From NCBI GenBank assembly GCA_017475235.1, contig JAFVGA010000024.1, positions 16,697 to 80,696 on the forward strand: a DNA stretch of 64,000 nucleotides, read 5' to 3'. How positions within the stretch are numbered: position 1 is the first letter of the stretch; every line of letters begins with the position of its first letter. Of the stretch, positions 1-8,205 are shown in pieces. The translations under genes were made by a program, and so were the position numbers. Source of the stretch: Eubacterium sp. (GTDB lineage Bacteria; Bacillota; Clostridia; Lachnospirales; Lachnospiraceae). The notes under the pieces are model-generated. The model saw only the letters and a program-made list of their open reading frames with translations, did not search any database and was not told where the DNA came from.

Positions 1-304
1 TTGATGTATCTATAATCTGAATGCGCGCGTCAAACTCGTTCGACAAAAGATTCATCTGCGCGATTACAGCTTCAGATTGTTTCTTGGTAAGGTATCCACT
101 GCTAATGATATTGTTCTTTAGCATTATGTTGTTTGACTTATATTCTTCTAAACGGTTGTTATAGTACTTTGAAGTTGACACATTAAGAAATATTGTGCCT
201 ATCGCAAGTACAGGCACAATAATACAAATCAACGTAACCACGAATATTCTAAATTCGAGGCTCTTTATAAAATTTTTAAATGCGTCAAGCTTACTTTTGT
301 TCAT
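1..304 (-). CDS. Two-component sensor histidine kinase, N-terminal fragment (cut by window edge)
   Basis: The frame opens with ATG at 304 and runs out of the left edge without a stop. The visible 101 residues start with a short basic segment (MNKSKLDAFKNFIKS), then a hydrophobic stretch at about residues 20-42 that reads as a membrane segment, then a polar Asn/Gln-rich extracytoplasmic region. No kinase motif lies inside the window, so the kinase call rests on position: it starts 4 bases after the stop of a response regulator on the same strand, which is the usual layout of a cognate pair. A different membrane-bound sensor is possible. Confidence 0.6.
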   Translation of the reverse strand, partial: MNKSKLDAFKNFIKSLEFRIFVVTLICIIVPVLAIGTIFLNVSTSKYYNNRLEEYKSNNIMLKNNIISSGYLTKKQSEAVIAQMNLLSNEFDARIQIIDTS

Positions 305-308
305 TTAA

Positions 309-992
309 TTATCCTTGAAAGTAATATCCCATTCCCCACTTAGTCTGAATGTATGTAGGTTTGGCTGGATTCTCCTCAATCTTTTCTCTTAGTCTTCTAA
401 TGTTAACATCTACTGTTCTAGCATCACCTGGATAATGTGAACCCCAAATGATATTTAGAAGATCTTCTCTTGAGTAAAGCTTACCAGGATGCTCCGCCAA
501 AAGTTTCAAAATATCGAACTCTTTTACTGTAAGTCTTATCTCTTCATCTTTTATATAAAGTCTCTTAGCTTCAACTTCTAGTCTTAGATCTCCAGCTTCG
601 ATTACTTTGGCGGTCTCTTCCACTTGAACCTTTTTCTTGTTACGTCTAGTGATAGCCTTGATTCTAGCTTTAACCTCTAATATATTGAATGGTTTTGTGA
701 TGTAGTCATCTGCACCATATTCAAGACCAAGGATTTTATCCATGTCTTCGCCCTTTGCAGTAAGCATCACAATTGGCACATCTGAAAACTCGCGTACTTG
801 CTGACAAACTTCGTAACCGTCAAAGACAGGCAGCATCAAATCAAGCAAAATGATATCGTACTCATTTTCCTTTGCTAGGTCTACAGCTTCCTGGCCATCG
901 TAAGCACAGTCCACTTCATAACCTTCCTGCTCAAGATTAAACTTAAGTCCTTTCACGATTAATTTTTCATCATCAACTACTAAAGCTTTCAT
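309..992 (-). CDS. OmpR/PhoB-family response regulator
   Basis: 227 residues, the normal length for the family. The receiver domain (1-120) has the acidic pair D7/D8, phospho-acceptor D51 in the ILLDLMLP motif, switch T78 and K100 in ITKPF. The C-terminal winged helix (about 130-225) has the transactivation-loop and recognition-helix signature LTVKEFDIL...RTVDVNIRRLREKIE and ends MGYYF. It probably regulates transcription in response to the kinase that follows 4 bases downstream. The sequence resembles the WalR/PhoP branch, but the regulon cannot be read from this window. ATG 992 has GGAG 6 bases upstream. The gene lies 9 bases after the comEA-like stop, so the three genes probably share a transcript. 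Confidence 0.93.
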   Translation of the reverse strand: MKALVVDDEKLIVKGLKFNLEQEGYEVDCAYDGQEAVDLAKENEYDIILLDLMLPVFDGYEVCQQVREFSDVPIVMLTAKGEDMDKILGLEYGADDYITKPFNILEVKARIKAITRRNKKKVQVEETAKVIEAGDLRLEVEAKRLYIKDEEIRLTVKEFDILKLLAEHPGKLYSREDLLNIIWGSHYPGDARTVDVNIRRLREKIEENPAKPTYIQTKWGMGYYFQG

Positions 993-1001
993 TTTTTTCT
1001 C

Positions 1002-1595
1002 CTAATCTGTACAAATCTGTGATTTGATGTTATTAAATGTCGCATCTCCAATTCCAGAAACATTTTTGATATCTTCTATCTTAGAGAAGTTTCCATTCTG
1101 TGTGCGATATTCCACTATTGCTTTCGCTCTCACTTCGCCAATCCCCGACAAAGTTTGAAGTTCCTCAGCAGTGGCTGTATTTATATTAATTAAACCCGAT
1201 GAGTCTGAACCACCTTGGCTTTCATTAGGTGAACTCCCAGATGATTTCTTTTTCTTAAGTTTCTTATATTCCTTTTTTGAAATCACCCTAATTTGCTGTC
1301 CGTCTTTTACCGTATCAGCTAAGTTTAAGTAATCGGTCTGTGCATTCTTTGTCATGCCACCGGCTTTCTCAATGACATTGTAGAGCCTCGTACCCTCTGG
1401 AACTTTTACAATTCCTGGAGCATTAACCTCGCCCACTACGTGTACAAAAATATCTCCGCTATTCTGCGTCTCCTCCAAAGAAGTTTTCGGCTTTGTATCA
1501 TCTAGAGATATCTTTTTAGACTTACTTCCACAGCCCATAAATACTAGGGAAATCGCAATTCCCATAATTAATAATAAAATATTCTTTTTTAACAT
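1002..1595 (-). CDS. comEA: ComEA-like DNA-binding lipoprotein (SLBB plus helix-hairpin-helix)
   Basis: 197 residues. A hydrophobic N-terminus ends FMGC, a slightly off-consensus lipobox with C22 as the likely lipidated residue, where most ComEA proteins instead keep a transmembrane helix. Residues about 48-110 form an SLBB fold (HVVGEVNAPGIVKVPEG). A Ser/Lys-rich linker follows, then a helix-hairpin-helix pair at about 135-195 (ININTATAEELQTLSGIG...IKNVSGIG). ComEA binds incoming double-stranded DNA outside the membrane during competence. AAGGAG sits 5 bases before ATG. It is unusual for this gene to sit directly ahead of a two-component system rather than next to comEC. No other competence gene is in view, so a different DNA- or surface-related job cannot be excluded. 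Confidence 0.85.
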   Translation of the reverse strand: MLKKNILLLIMGIAISLVFMGCGSKSKKISLDDTKPKTSLEETQNSGDIFVHVVGEVNAPGIVKVPEGTRLYNVIEKAGGMTKNAQTDYLNLADTVKDGQQIRVISKKEYKKLKKKKSSGSSPNESQGGSDSSGLININTATAEELQTLSGIGEVRAKAIVEYRTQNGNFSKIEDIKNVSGIGDATFNNIKSQICTD

Positions 1596-1712
1596 TCTTA
1601 CTCCTTTCGGAGTTCCCTGCGAATGCTATTTTCATTGTACTCTAAAAAATATTACTATTCAATAACAAAATTGACAATTTTCTAACAAATATTAATTATT
1701 ATTGTTTACAAC

Positions 1713-1743
1713 AAAAAAGAGCAGTTGCTCCCTGCAACTGCCC
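1713..1743 (-). terminator. Intrinsic terminator of the Na/phosphate symporter gene
   Basis: On the minus strand a 9-bp stem with one G-U pair (GGGCAGTTG with CAACTGCTC) is followed by six T. It lies 16 bases after the symporter stop. Confidence 0.85.
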
Positions 1744-1758
1744 TTGTAAATACTATTA

Positions 1759-3432
1759 TTATAGATCTTTCTTCTCTGGCAAGATTGAATATGCAATGTT
1801 CATTGAGTGATCTCCCACTCTCTCCAAACCTACTACTAAGTCTGTAAAGATTAGGCCTGACTCAATACTACATTTTTCTTCTGCCATTCTCTTAACGTGA
1901 TGTTCTTGATAATCGATTTCCATCTTATCAATTGCTGCTTCTTTGTCTTCCAATTCAGCAAATCTTGTATCGTCCATTGTTAGGAATACTTCAATACAAT
2001 CATCGTATAGTTCAAGAACGCTCGTGTACATATGCTGAATCTCTTTAGTACCTTCCTCAGAGAATTCAATATTTTGTTTCTTCTCTTTCCAAGCATCGTT
2101 GATAAAGTTTACAGCATAATCACCAATACGCTCAATATCGATTACTACGTGGAACAATCCACCCAATCTATTTCTATCGGCGATAGGCAAGTCATATCTG
2201 TTAGCCTTTACCATATACTCTGTAATCTTATGGCTTAGATAATCAATATACTCTTCTCTCTCAAGAATTTCTTCTGATTTCTTTCTATCGTTATTGAGTA
2301 GCGCTTCCATAGATCCAACAAAGTTTCTACGAACCTTCTTAGACATACGCTCTATCTCTGAGACAATCTCTACGATAGCTGTAGCTGGCACTGCTGTACC
2401 TGACTCATCGATGTATTTAAGTGTTCTCTCTTCTTCGTCTTCGTCGTCGGCGCTCTTTCTCTTATGAATAACCTTCTTCGACAAAGCAATAAGTGGATTT
2501 GCAACAAATAAACCAACCACACAAATGATAAGTTTAAATATAGTATCGGCATTCGCCACGAATCGTTTGTGACCATGACTTATGCTCTCGATAAATCCAA
2601 TGATTTCTTTTCCAAAGAACGCAAGTATTACTCCCAAAACCGCAAGTCCAACTACGTTAAACATTAGATAAACAAACGCTGTTCTCTTTGCATTTCTGTT
2701 CGCATGAAGTGATGCGATAACAGCTGGAGTACACGCACCTACATATGCACCTATAATAAAGAATAAACATGTAGTGTGTGTTAATAACTGATGTTCTTTT
2801 CCATTAGTTACTACTGTAATATCAGCTAATAATACTAGTGTACTTACTGTAACTGATGAACTTTGAACAAGTGATGTTATTACAAGTCCAATCAAAATAG
2901 CAAGAATTGGATTACTCATAACTGTAGCTGCGTTTTGAACTACCTCGTACTGTGCAAGAGTCTGCAAAGAATCTGTCATCAAACTGATTCCTAAGAATAA
3001 TGCACCAAATCCAAACACGATAGCTGCTATTCTCTTAACTAACGGTCTCTTTACAAATGTAATAATTGCTGCACCTACAAAGATAATAATAGGTGCGACA
3101 GCTGTTAGTTTTAATGAAACTAACTGTGATGTGATTGATGTACCAATATTGGCACCAAGTGTTAGACCAACTGATCTTTCAAGCGTTAATAGTCCAGAGT
3201 TTACAAATCCTACTTCCATTACTGTAGTAGCACCTGATGACTGGATGAACGCTGTAAACACTGTACCTACTAAGATTCCAATGAATCTGTTCTTAGTACA
3301 TTTGTCCAACACACTTCTTAGTTTTTGACCTGCAGCCTGTTGTAAGTTTTCACTCATATACTTCATTCCAAATAGGAATAAAGCTAGACCGCTAAGCAAA
3401 CTAAAAATGTAAGGTATCATATCTGCTTTCAT
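1759..3432 (-). CDS. Na/Pi cotransporter family protein with C-terminal PhoU-like domain
   Basis: 557 residues. The N-terminal half (about 1-320) has eight or nine membrane segments and the two inverted PNaS repeats carrying the family QSS signatures: FIQSSGATT near residue 63 and LVQSSSVTV near residue 189. A charged linker (KSADDEDEEE) leads to a helical PhoU-like region at about 350-550 with conserved IERIGDYA and LERVGDHS motifs. The family (NptA/YjbB) moves sodium with phosphate, and YjbB-type members can export phosphate. The PhoU part probably senses or limits flux. Spacing and the terminator at its 3' end suggest a single-gene unit. ATG 3432 follows GAGGAGAAACCGA. Confidence 0.92.
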   Translation of the reverse strand: MKADMIPYIFSLLSGLALFLFGMKYMSENLQQAAGQKLRSVLDKCTKNRFIGILVGTVFTAFIQSSGATTVMEVGFVNSGLLTLERSVGLTLGANIGTSITSQLVSLKLTAVAPIIIFVGAAIITFVKRPLVKRIAAIVFGFGALFLGISLMTDSLQTLAQYEVVQNAATVMSNPILAILIGLVITSLVQSSSVTVSTLVLLADITVVTNGKEHQLLTHTTCLFFIIGAYVGACTPAVIASLHANRNAKRTAFVYLMFNVVGLAVLGVILAFFGKEIIGFIESISHGHKRFVANADTIFKLIICVVGLFVANPLIALSKKVIHKRKSADDEDEEERTLKYIDESGTAVPATAIVEIVSEIERMSKKVRRNFVGSMEALLNNDRKKSEEILEREEYIDYLSHKITEYMVKANRYDLPIADRNRLGGLFHVVIDIERIGDYAVNFINDAWKEKKQNIEFSEEGTKEIQHMYTSVLELYDDCIEVFLTMDDTRFAELEDKEAAIDKMEIDYQEHHVKRMAEEKCSIESGLIFTDLVVGLERVGDHSMNIAYSILPEKKDL

Positions 3433-3518
3433 TCGGTTTCTCCTCTAATAAATGTATTAAACGCGAAATCCCTTAAATTTTATCATATTGACAATTATTT
3501 TTTCAATATTTTTTTACA

Positions 3519-3578
3519 AAAACAAAAATAATGTTGGACTCGCTAACAATCGTTCGTCCAAACATTATTTTTGTTTTT
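3519..3578 (-). terminator. Long-stem hairpin with shared loop, end of the polymerase/YolD unit
   Basis: A stem of about 19 bp (arms 3521-3539 and 3556-3575, one bulged base) rich in A on one side and T on the other can terminate in both directions. The minus-strand loop reads GAACGATTGTTAGCGA, nearly identical to the loops of hairpins at 5202, 53902 and 63147. It is downstream of the YolD-like gene. Confidence 0.8.
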
Positions 3579-3620
3579 TGTTAATTATATGAAACAATAT
3601 AATCAATATTAAAATTTAAG

Positions 3621-3785
3621 TTACTGGTCTTCGTTTAAATTCTTTTTATTAGTCAATGGGCCATCTTCGTCGGTATCATCCTTTAATGCCTTAAAAGATA
3701 GGAATATTTTTGCACGCTGGTCCATAGGCATCTTTGCTCTTTTTCTCTTACTAGGCTTTCTTGTTTTATACTCTTTATCCATCAT
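3621..3785 (-). CDS. YolD-like small protein partnered with the Y-family polymerase
   Basis: 54 residues. The start ATG at 3785 overlaps the polymerase stop as ATGA, a translational-coupling layout. The N-terminus is very basic (KTRKPSKRKRAKM), followed by DQRAKIFLSFKALK, which matches the conserved start of YolD-like proteins as I know them, and an acidic, polar tail. In Bacillus a YolD-like gene follows the Y-family polymerase YqjW in the same way (yqjW-yqjX), so pairing and position support the call. The role of YolD proteins is unknown; a link to SOS or polymerase control is inferred from this linkage. This copy is shorter than the roughly 100 residues usual in Bacillus, so it may be a minimal form. 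Confidence 0.75.
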   Translation of the reverse strand: MMDKEYKTRKPSKRKRAKMPMDQRAKIFLSFKALKDDTDEDGPLTNKKNLNEDQ

Positions 3786-5149
3786 GCCTTGTGCCCTCCT
3801 ATCTGCTCATTTCTATCTTTCATAGTAGCATTCTCCTGAAGGTCAGTTCCTCTTAAGATAGCATTCTTTCCATATCTCTTCTTTATCTTTATAGCAGCCT
3901 CTTGAATCTTTCGCTCTCTGTCAGACTCTTCAGGGTCTGTGAAAATATCGTACTGTCTAAACTGCTCTTTTGAAACCTTGCCAAAGAAAAGCCCAAGTCT
4001 TCTAACTGGAATCTTTGGATCAACCATATTTCTATAAACTGTCTCAATTTCCTTTGACAGCATTAAATATGAATTGGAAGGCTCCTGCAAAGTAAAACTC
4101 TGCCTAATCATCTTGGCATCATAAAGATTAGAATAACCAACTATCACCGTGATAGTTTTAGTCACCAAGCTTTGCTCTACTAATTCCAAGCACAAAACAT
4201 CTGCCATTTCCTTCATTACAATAAGCGCATCCTCGAAAGAATAATCCACCGGCAAAATCTGTGTATGTGAAATACTGTTTGCCTTTGGCTTATAACTCTT
4301 TATATCTTTTATCTGCACTGGTTCTTCGCCCCAAGCGTGATCAATCATTATTTCTGCGTTTATTCCAAAGATGTTGTACATCAAATCTTCATCGGCTTTG
4401 GCGATTTCTTCCATGCAAGTCATTCCATATCTCGCAAGCCTTTTTGCAGTTCCTGGACCTATGCCCCAAAAATCGGTTAGTGGTTTATGCTTCCATAGGT
4501 TTTCTTTAAACATGTCTTCGCAAAGGACGCCTACTCTATCTTCTGCATGCTTTGCTGTAATATCCAAAGCAATCTTAGCAAGGTAAAGATTTGTGCCGAC
4601 TCCACAAGTCGCCATAATGCCAGTCTGCGCAAGTATCTCATCCATAAGCATCATTCCGATTCGCTTTGCACCGAGCAAGTTTTTAGCAATTTGTTTTTCA
4701 TCCTCATCCAAATCATCTCTATCATAGAATCTTCTTGTAATCTCGTCTGCATCTTCAGTCAAAGCCTCTTCTGAATCCAAGTGATATAGCTTTGTGTAGT
4801 TTGTTACATCTATAAAGACTTCATCCACCGAGTAAACGTGAATATCCTCTTCAGAAAAATATTTGAGATAAATCTCATATATCTCTCTAGAGTAATCTAG
4901 GTAGAGTTGCATTCTTGGTGGAGCCATTATGTAGTCCACTCCTTTTGGTATTTCAAAAACTCTACATCTATTCTTTATTCCGAGGGCTTTCATGGCAGGA
5001 GTTATCGCCAGACAAATAGTTTTGTCTGTTCTTGTTGGATCTGCTACTACTAGGTTAGTAGTCATAGGGTCCATGCCTCGTTCTACACATTCGACTGATG
5101 CGTAGAAAGACTTTAAGTCTATGCAAATGTAACTGCGATCCTCTTTCAT
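3782..5149 (-). CDS. Y-family (UvrX/YqjW-type) translesion DNA polymerase
   Basis: 455 residues from ATG 5149. The palm domain begins YICIDLKSFYASVEC, with the first metal-binding Asp and the steric-gate region. The second catalytic motif is YSVDEVFIDV near residue 110. The helix-hairpin-helix thumb (DFWGIGPGTAKRLARYGM) and a little-finger domain follow. It copies damaged DNA after SOS induction. ATG 5149 was chosen because GGAGGGG lies just upstream, whereas the ATG at 5164 falls inside a LexA box. A -35/-10 pair and that operator precede it, so regulation by LexA is well supported. It overlaps the small YolD-like gene at its 3' end. The UvrX/YqjW subgroup assignment rests on that partner gene. 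Confidence 0.9.
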   Translation of the reverse strand: MKEDRSYICIDLKSFYASVECVERGMDPMTTNLVVADPTRTDKTICLAITPAMKALGIKNRCRVFEIPKGVDYIMAPPRMQLYLDYSREIYEIYLKYFSEEDIHVYSVDEVFIDVTNYTKLYHLDSEEALTEDADEITRRFYDRDDLDEDEKQIAKNLLGAKRIGMMLMDEILAQTGIMATCGVGTNLYLAKIALDITAKHAEDRVGVLCEDMFKENLWKHKPLTDFWGIGPGTAKRLARYGMTCMEEIAKADEDLMYNIFGINAEIMIDHAWGEEPVQIKDIKSYKPKANSISHTQILPVDYSFEDALIVMKEMADVLCLELVEQSLVTKTITVIVGYSNLYDAKMIRQSFTLQEPSNSYLMLSKEIETVYRNMVDPKIPVRRLGLFFGKVSKEQFRQYDIFTDPEESDRERKIQEAAIKIKKRYGKNAILRGTDLQENATMKDRNEQIGGHKA

Positions 5150-5157
5150 TTCCCCTC

Positions 5158-5171
5158 CGAACATTTGTTCT
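5158..5171. promoter_or_regulatory. LexA (SOS) operator
   Basis: The palindrome GAACATTTGTTC at 5159-5170, flanked by C and T, fits the Gram-positive LexA box (CGAAC N4 GTTCG). It lies 6 bases downstream of the -10 box of the polymerase promoter, so bound LexA would block transcription. Confidence 0.85.
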
Positions 5172-5176
5172 TTTAT

Positions 5177-5205
5177 ATTATACTTTATATAAGTTTAATT
5201 CGCAA
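5177..5205 (-). promoter_or_regulatory. Vegetative promoter of the Y-family polymerase unit
   Basis: TTGCGA (5205-5200) and a perfect TATAAT (5182-5177) are separated by 17 bases on the minus strand, directly upstream of the LexA box. Confidence 0.8.
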
Positions 5206-5263
5206 ACAAAAAACGATGCGTGCTCACTAAAAAGCGTTCGCACAACATCGTTTTCTTGTTTGC
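5202..5263 (-). terminator. Long-stem hairpin with shared loop, end of the DUF1846 gene
   Basis: Arms 5202-5223 and 5240-5263 form a long imperfect stem with A-rich and T-rich outer ends. The minus-strand loop GAACGCTTTTTAGTGA matches the loop family seen at 3519, 53902 and 63147. The -35 box of the polymerase promoter lies within its outer arm. Confidence 0.8.
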
Positions 5264-5289
5264 TATTTAATATATATATACAGTATCCT

Positions 5290-6774
5290 TTAAAAGAATA
5301 AATCTTTTGATGGGTAGATAGGCTCACACGTTACCCTTAATCCTAACTGTCTAAGTACTGACTCATCACTCGAATCTAACATCTGGGTTGAGTGAAATTC
5401 TAAGTCGCGTAGCTTCTCTAGGCCTTCCATTGCCTTTGTCGCAAGCGAGCTTGTAGCTCCTGATACTGAAAGGGCTGTAAGTACTGCGTCTAGGTTTAGA
5501 ATTGTACTTCTACTTCCAAGGATTTCTGTCTTCATTGCTAGAATTGGTTCTAGAATGATTGGAGTTAGAAGTGTTAAGTCATCATCTATACCCATAATCG
5601 CTTTTATAGCATTAAGGACAACTGATGAAGAAGCACTCATAAGCTCACTGGCTTTACCTGTTATAACTCTGCCACCTTCCAACTCGATAGCTGCTGCTGG
5701 AACTCCAGTCTCTTTTTCTCTATCAAGAGCAATGTTAACTACCTTTCTATCGTCAGGTGAAATATTAAGCTCCTGCATGATACGCTTAATCTTATCAACT
5801 GCGCTCTTCTTTTCTTTACCTTTTCTATAATCGCATTTTGTTGCGAAGAATCTTCTAATAATTTCTTGCTCTGAAGCATCTCTTACTACGTCATCATCTA
5901 CTATAGCGTAGCCAGCCATGTTTACACCCATGTCTGTTGGACTCTTATAATCAAAGTTTTCGTTGGAAATCTTTGCCAAAGTACTCTGAACAATTGGGAA
6001 AGCTTCTACGTCTCTATTATAGTTAACTGTTGTCTCACCATATGCCTCTAAGTGGAATGGGTCAATCATGTTAACGTCATCTAGATCTGCTGTAGCTGCT
6101 TCGTAAGCTAGGTTAACTGGATGTTTTAGTGGAACGTTCCAAATTGGGAATGTCTCGAACTTAGCATAGCCAGTTGGAATTCCACGAGTGTTCTCGTGAT
6201 ACACTTGAGACAAGCAAGTGGCAAGTTTTCCGCTACCTGGTCCTGGAGCAGTTACCACTACTAGTGGCTTTGTAGTTTCTACATAAGGGTTTGCTCCGAA
6301 TCCCTCTTCACTACATATATAATCGATATCTACTGGATATCCTTTAATAGGCTTGTGGAAATAGTTTTTGATTCCGTGTTGATCAAGTTTTGCGCTGAAT
6401 GCATCAGCCGCTACTTGACCTGTATACTTTGTGATAACAACACTGTTAACTTCGATTCCAAGTTTTGTGATGTTGTCGATAAGTCTGAGAACATCCATAT
6501 CATAAGTGATACCTAAGTCCGCTCTCATCTTTGTCTTTTCAATATCTCCTGCAGAGATTACAAATATAATTTCTGCTTGGTCTTTAAGTTCATGCAAAAG
6601 TTTTATTTTTGCATTAACATCAAATCCTGGTAAAACTCTTGATGCATGGTAATCGTCAAAGAGTTTGCCACCAAACTCAAGATATAACTTACCGTTAGAG
6701 TTATCGATTCTTTTTAAGATATTTTCCTTTTGCTTTTTGATATACAACTCATTATCAAAACCTATTTTCTTCAT
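5290..6774 (-). CDS. DUF1846 (UPF0371) family protein
   Basis: 494 residues, the usual length of the family. The N-terminus MKKIGFDNELYIKKQKENI and the motifs LYLEFGGKLFDDYHASRVLPGFD and VVVTAPGPGSGKLATCLSQ are typical; the last is a Gly-rich, P-loop-like turn. The protein is soluble with no signal peptide. Family members are common in Firmicutes. Structures exist, but the reaction is not established to my knowledge, so no function is assigned. ATG 6774 follows AAAGGAAG at 9 bases. It is a single-gene unit closed by the hairpin at 5202. Confidence 0.9.
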   Translation of the reverse strand: MKKIGFDNELYIKKQKENILKRIDNSNGKLYLEFGGKLFDDYHASRVLPGFDVNAKIKLLHELKDQAEIIFVISAGDIEKTKMRADLGITYDMDVLRLIDNITKLGIEVNSVVITKYTGQVAADAFSAKLDQHGIKNYFHKPIKGYPVDIDYICSEEGFGANPYVETTKPLVVVTAPGPGSGKLATCLSQVYHENTRGIPTGYAKFETFPIWNVPLKHPVNLAYEAATADLDDVNMIDPFHLEAYGETTVNYNRDVEAFPIVQSTLAKISNENFDYKSPTDMGVNMAGYAIVDDDVVRDASEQEIIRRFFATKCDYRKGKEKKSAVDKIKRIMQELNISPDDRKVVNIALDREKETGVPAAAIELEGGRVITGKASELMSASSSVVLNAIKAIMGIDDDLTLLTPIILEPILAMKTEILGSRSTILNLDAVLTALSVSGATSSLATKAMEGLEKLRDLEFHSTQMLDSSDESVLRQLGLRVTCEPIYPSKDLFF

Positions 6775-6861
6775 CTAGCCCACTTCCTTTCGATTTTTCC
6801 CACGTTTAATATAATATCAATTTCAACATTTCATTTCAATTAATAAAATAAAGTATTTCAT

Positions 6862-6889
6862 AAAAAAACCGGCACTGGTGCCGATTTTT
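6862..6889 (-). terminator. Intrinsic terminator of the L,D-transpeptidase gene
   Basis: A short GC-rich stem (TCGGCA with TGCCGG) sits between A6 and T7 tracts immediately after the stop codon. It could work in both directions. Confidence 0.8.
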
Positions 6890-8161
6890 TTAGTGTATAA
6901 AAGTAGTCATTCCTGACTCTGTTTTACCGTATAGTTTTTTAGCGAAAGCTGGTGGTAGGTTAATACAGCCGTGTGAGCCACCAACTAGGTATCTTGTACC
7001 TCCGAATGTTGGTTGCCAAGGGGCGTCGTGGAAGCCTACCCCAGTAGGAGTAAGTCTCATCCAGTAGTCTACCCAAGTCTTGTAGCCTCTACCCTTCAAG
7101 TATTTTCCAGGCTTTCTCTCTGATATATAGAACACACCGACAGGTGTTTGTCTCTTCTTCTTTGGAAGTCCAGTAACAACAGGAGATTGCATAATAATCT
7201 TCTTGCCCTTGTACATCCACATATGCTGTTTTGGAATGCTAACCTCAATCTGAATCTTCGAGTAATGCTTTGGAGCTTCTCTTAGAAGATAAGGCTTTCT
7301 GTTGTCGTGGCTCTTCTTCTTATTATAAGCGCGCTGGATATATGGCATCTCTCGCTCATAGTTTACAGCAGAACCCCAAGTTCCACCTTTAACTTTACGC
7401 TTCTTGCCCTTGTGATCTTTGAATTCCCAGACACCGCCAATAGTGTCGTAAGTTGCAAGTGCCTTGTAGATGATCTTTTGCATCTGAGTTTCATCTACTT
7501 TCACTTTGCCCTTAACTAGTTTAACAGTGTTGAAGTTATGTCTAATCTCAGCACCATTCTTATATGTAATGTGCCACTTCAAAGGCTTATTAAGTTTCTT
7601 CAAAGTTGGCTCTAAGTCCTCGTCCAAAATCTTAGGCTGCTCCAAGAAATCATAAACTGAAATATTCTCAGCATTGTTTTTCAAACTCTTAACCAAACCT
7701 TTAACATCAATTTTTGTTCCAAGTTCGGCAGGTCTTATTTTATAGAGTTTTTTACCTTTAACAATCTTTGCATTCTTAGGTTTCTTGTTTCTCTTGTTGT
7801 CTTTCTTTAAAGTCTTTTTAATTTTCTTGTAATCTGCATCGTAAGTGATGCTTACACTTCTATTTCTTCCAGTAAGAGTATCAATTGCCTTTGTGAAAAT
7901 GTTTCTATCTTCGATGTCCTTAATGTTGTACTTATACTTGATAAATTTATTATATTTGTCCTCCATGAAGACAGTGTGCGTCGACATTATCTTATTTTGG
8001 AACTCTTGTTTTATGTTTTTATTGCTTAAATAAACGCCATTTACTTTGACGCGTCCGAACACTGACAACAAAATAAGCGCAGCAACAAAAACTACTACCA
8101 CTACGCTTACAGTCACAATGATTTTAATCTTTAATTTTTTCTTACGCTCCCCGCTTGTCAC
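6890..8161 (-). CDS. Membrane-anchored L,D-transpeptidase (YkuD domain)
   Basis: About 423 residues from the GTG at 8161. One N-terminal membrane helix (IIVTVSVVVVVFVAALILL) follows a basic segment. A Lys-rich region of the PG_binding_4 type (about 40-270) precedes a C-terminal YkuD domain (about 310-420) with the catalytic signature SHGCINLPP. The active Cys attacks the peptide stem to make 3-3 crosslinks outside the membrane. The start is uncertain: the frame is open to a GTG at 8191, but only the GTG at 8161 has GGAG upstream, 11 bases away. It begins 44 bases after the argD stop (14 bases if 8191 is used) and may be read from that operon. Confidence 0.9.
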   Translation of the reverse strand: MTSGERKKKLKIKIIVTVSVVVVVFVAALILLSVFGRVKVNGVYLSNKNIKQEFQNKIMSTHTVFMEDKYNKFIKYKYNIKDIEDRNIFTKAIDTLTGRNRSVSITYDADYKKIKKTLKKDNKRNKKPKNAKIVKGKKLYKIRPAELGTKIDVKGLVKSLKNNAENISVYDFLEQPKILDEDLEPTLKKLNKPLKWHITYKNGAEIRHNFNTVKLVKGKVKVDETQMQKIIYKALATYDTIGGVWEFKDHKGKKRKVKGGTWGSAVNYEREMPYIQRAYNKKKSHDNRKPYLLREAPKHYSKIQIEVSIPKQHMWMYKGKKIIMQSPVVTGLPKKKRQTPVGVFYISERKPGKYLKGRGYKTWVDYWMRLTPTGVGFHDAPWQPTFGGTRYLVGGSHGCINLPPAFAKKLYGKTESGMTTFIH

Positions 8162-8205
8162 TATTTTTATATCTCCAAAATTATTAAACACTTAACTAAT
8201 ATAAT

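Noticed and set aside
5147-5164. Upstream ATG of the Y-family polymerase at 5164
   Set aside because: That codon lies inside the LexA operator and close to the expected transcript start, and has no ribosome site.
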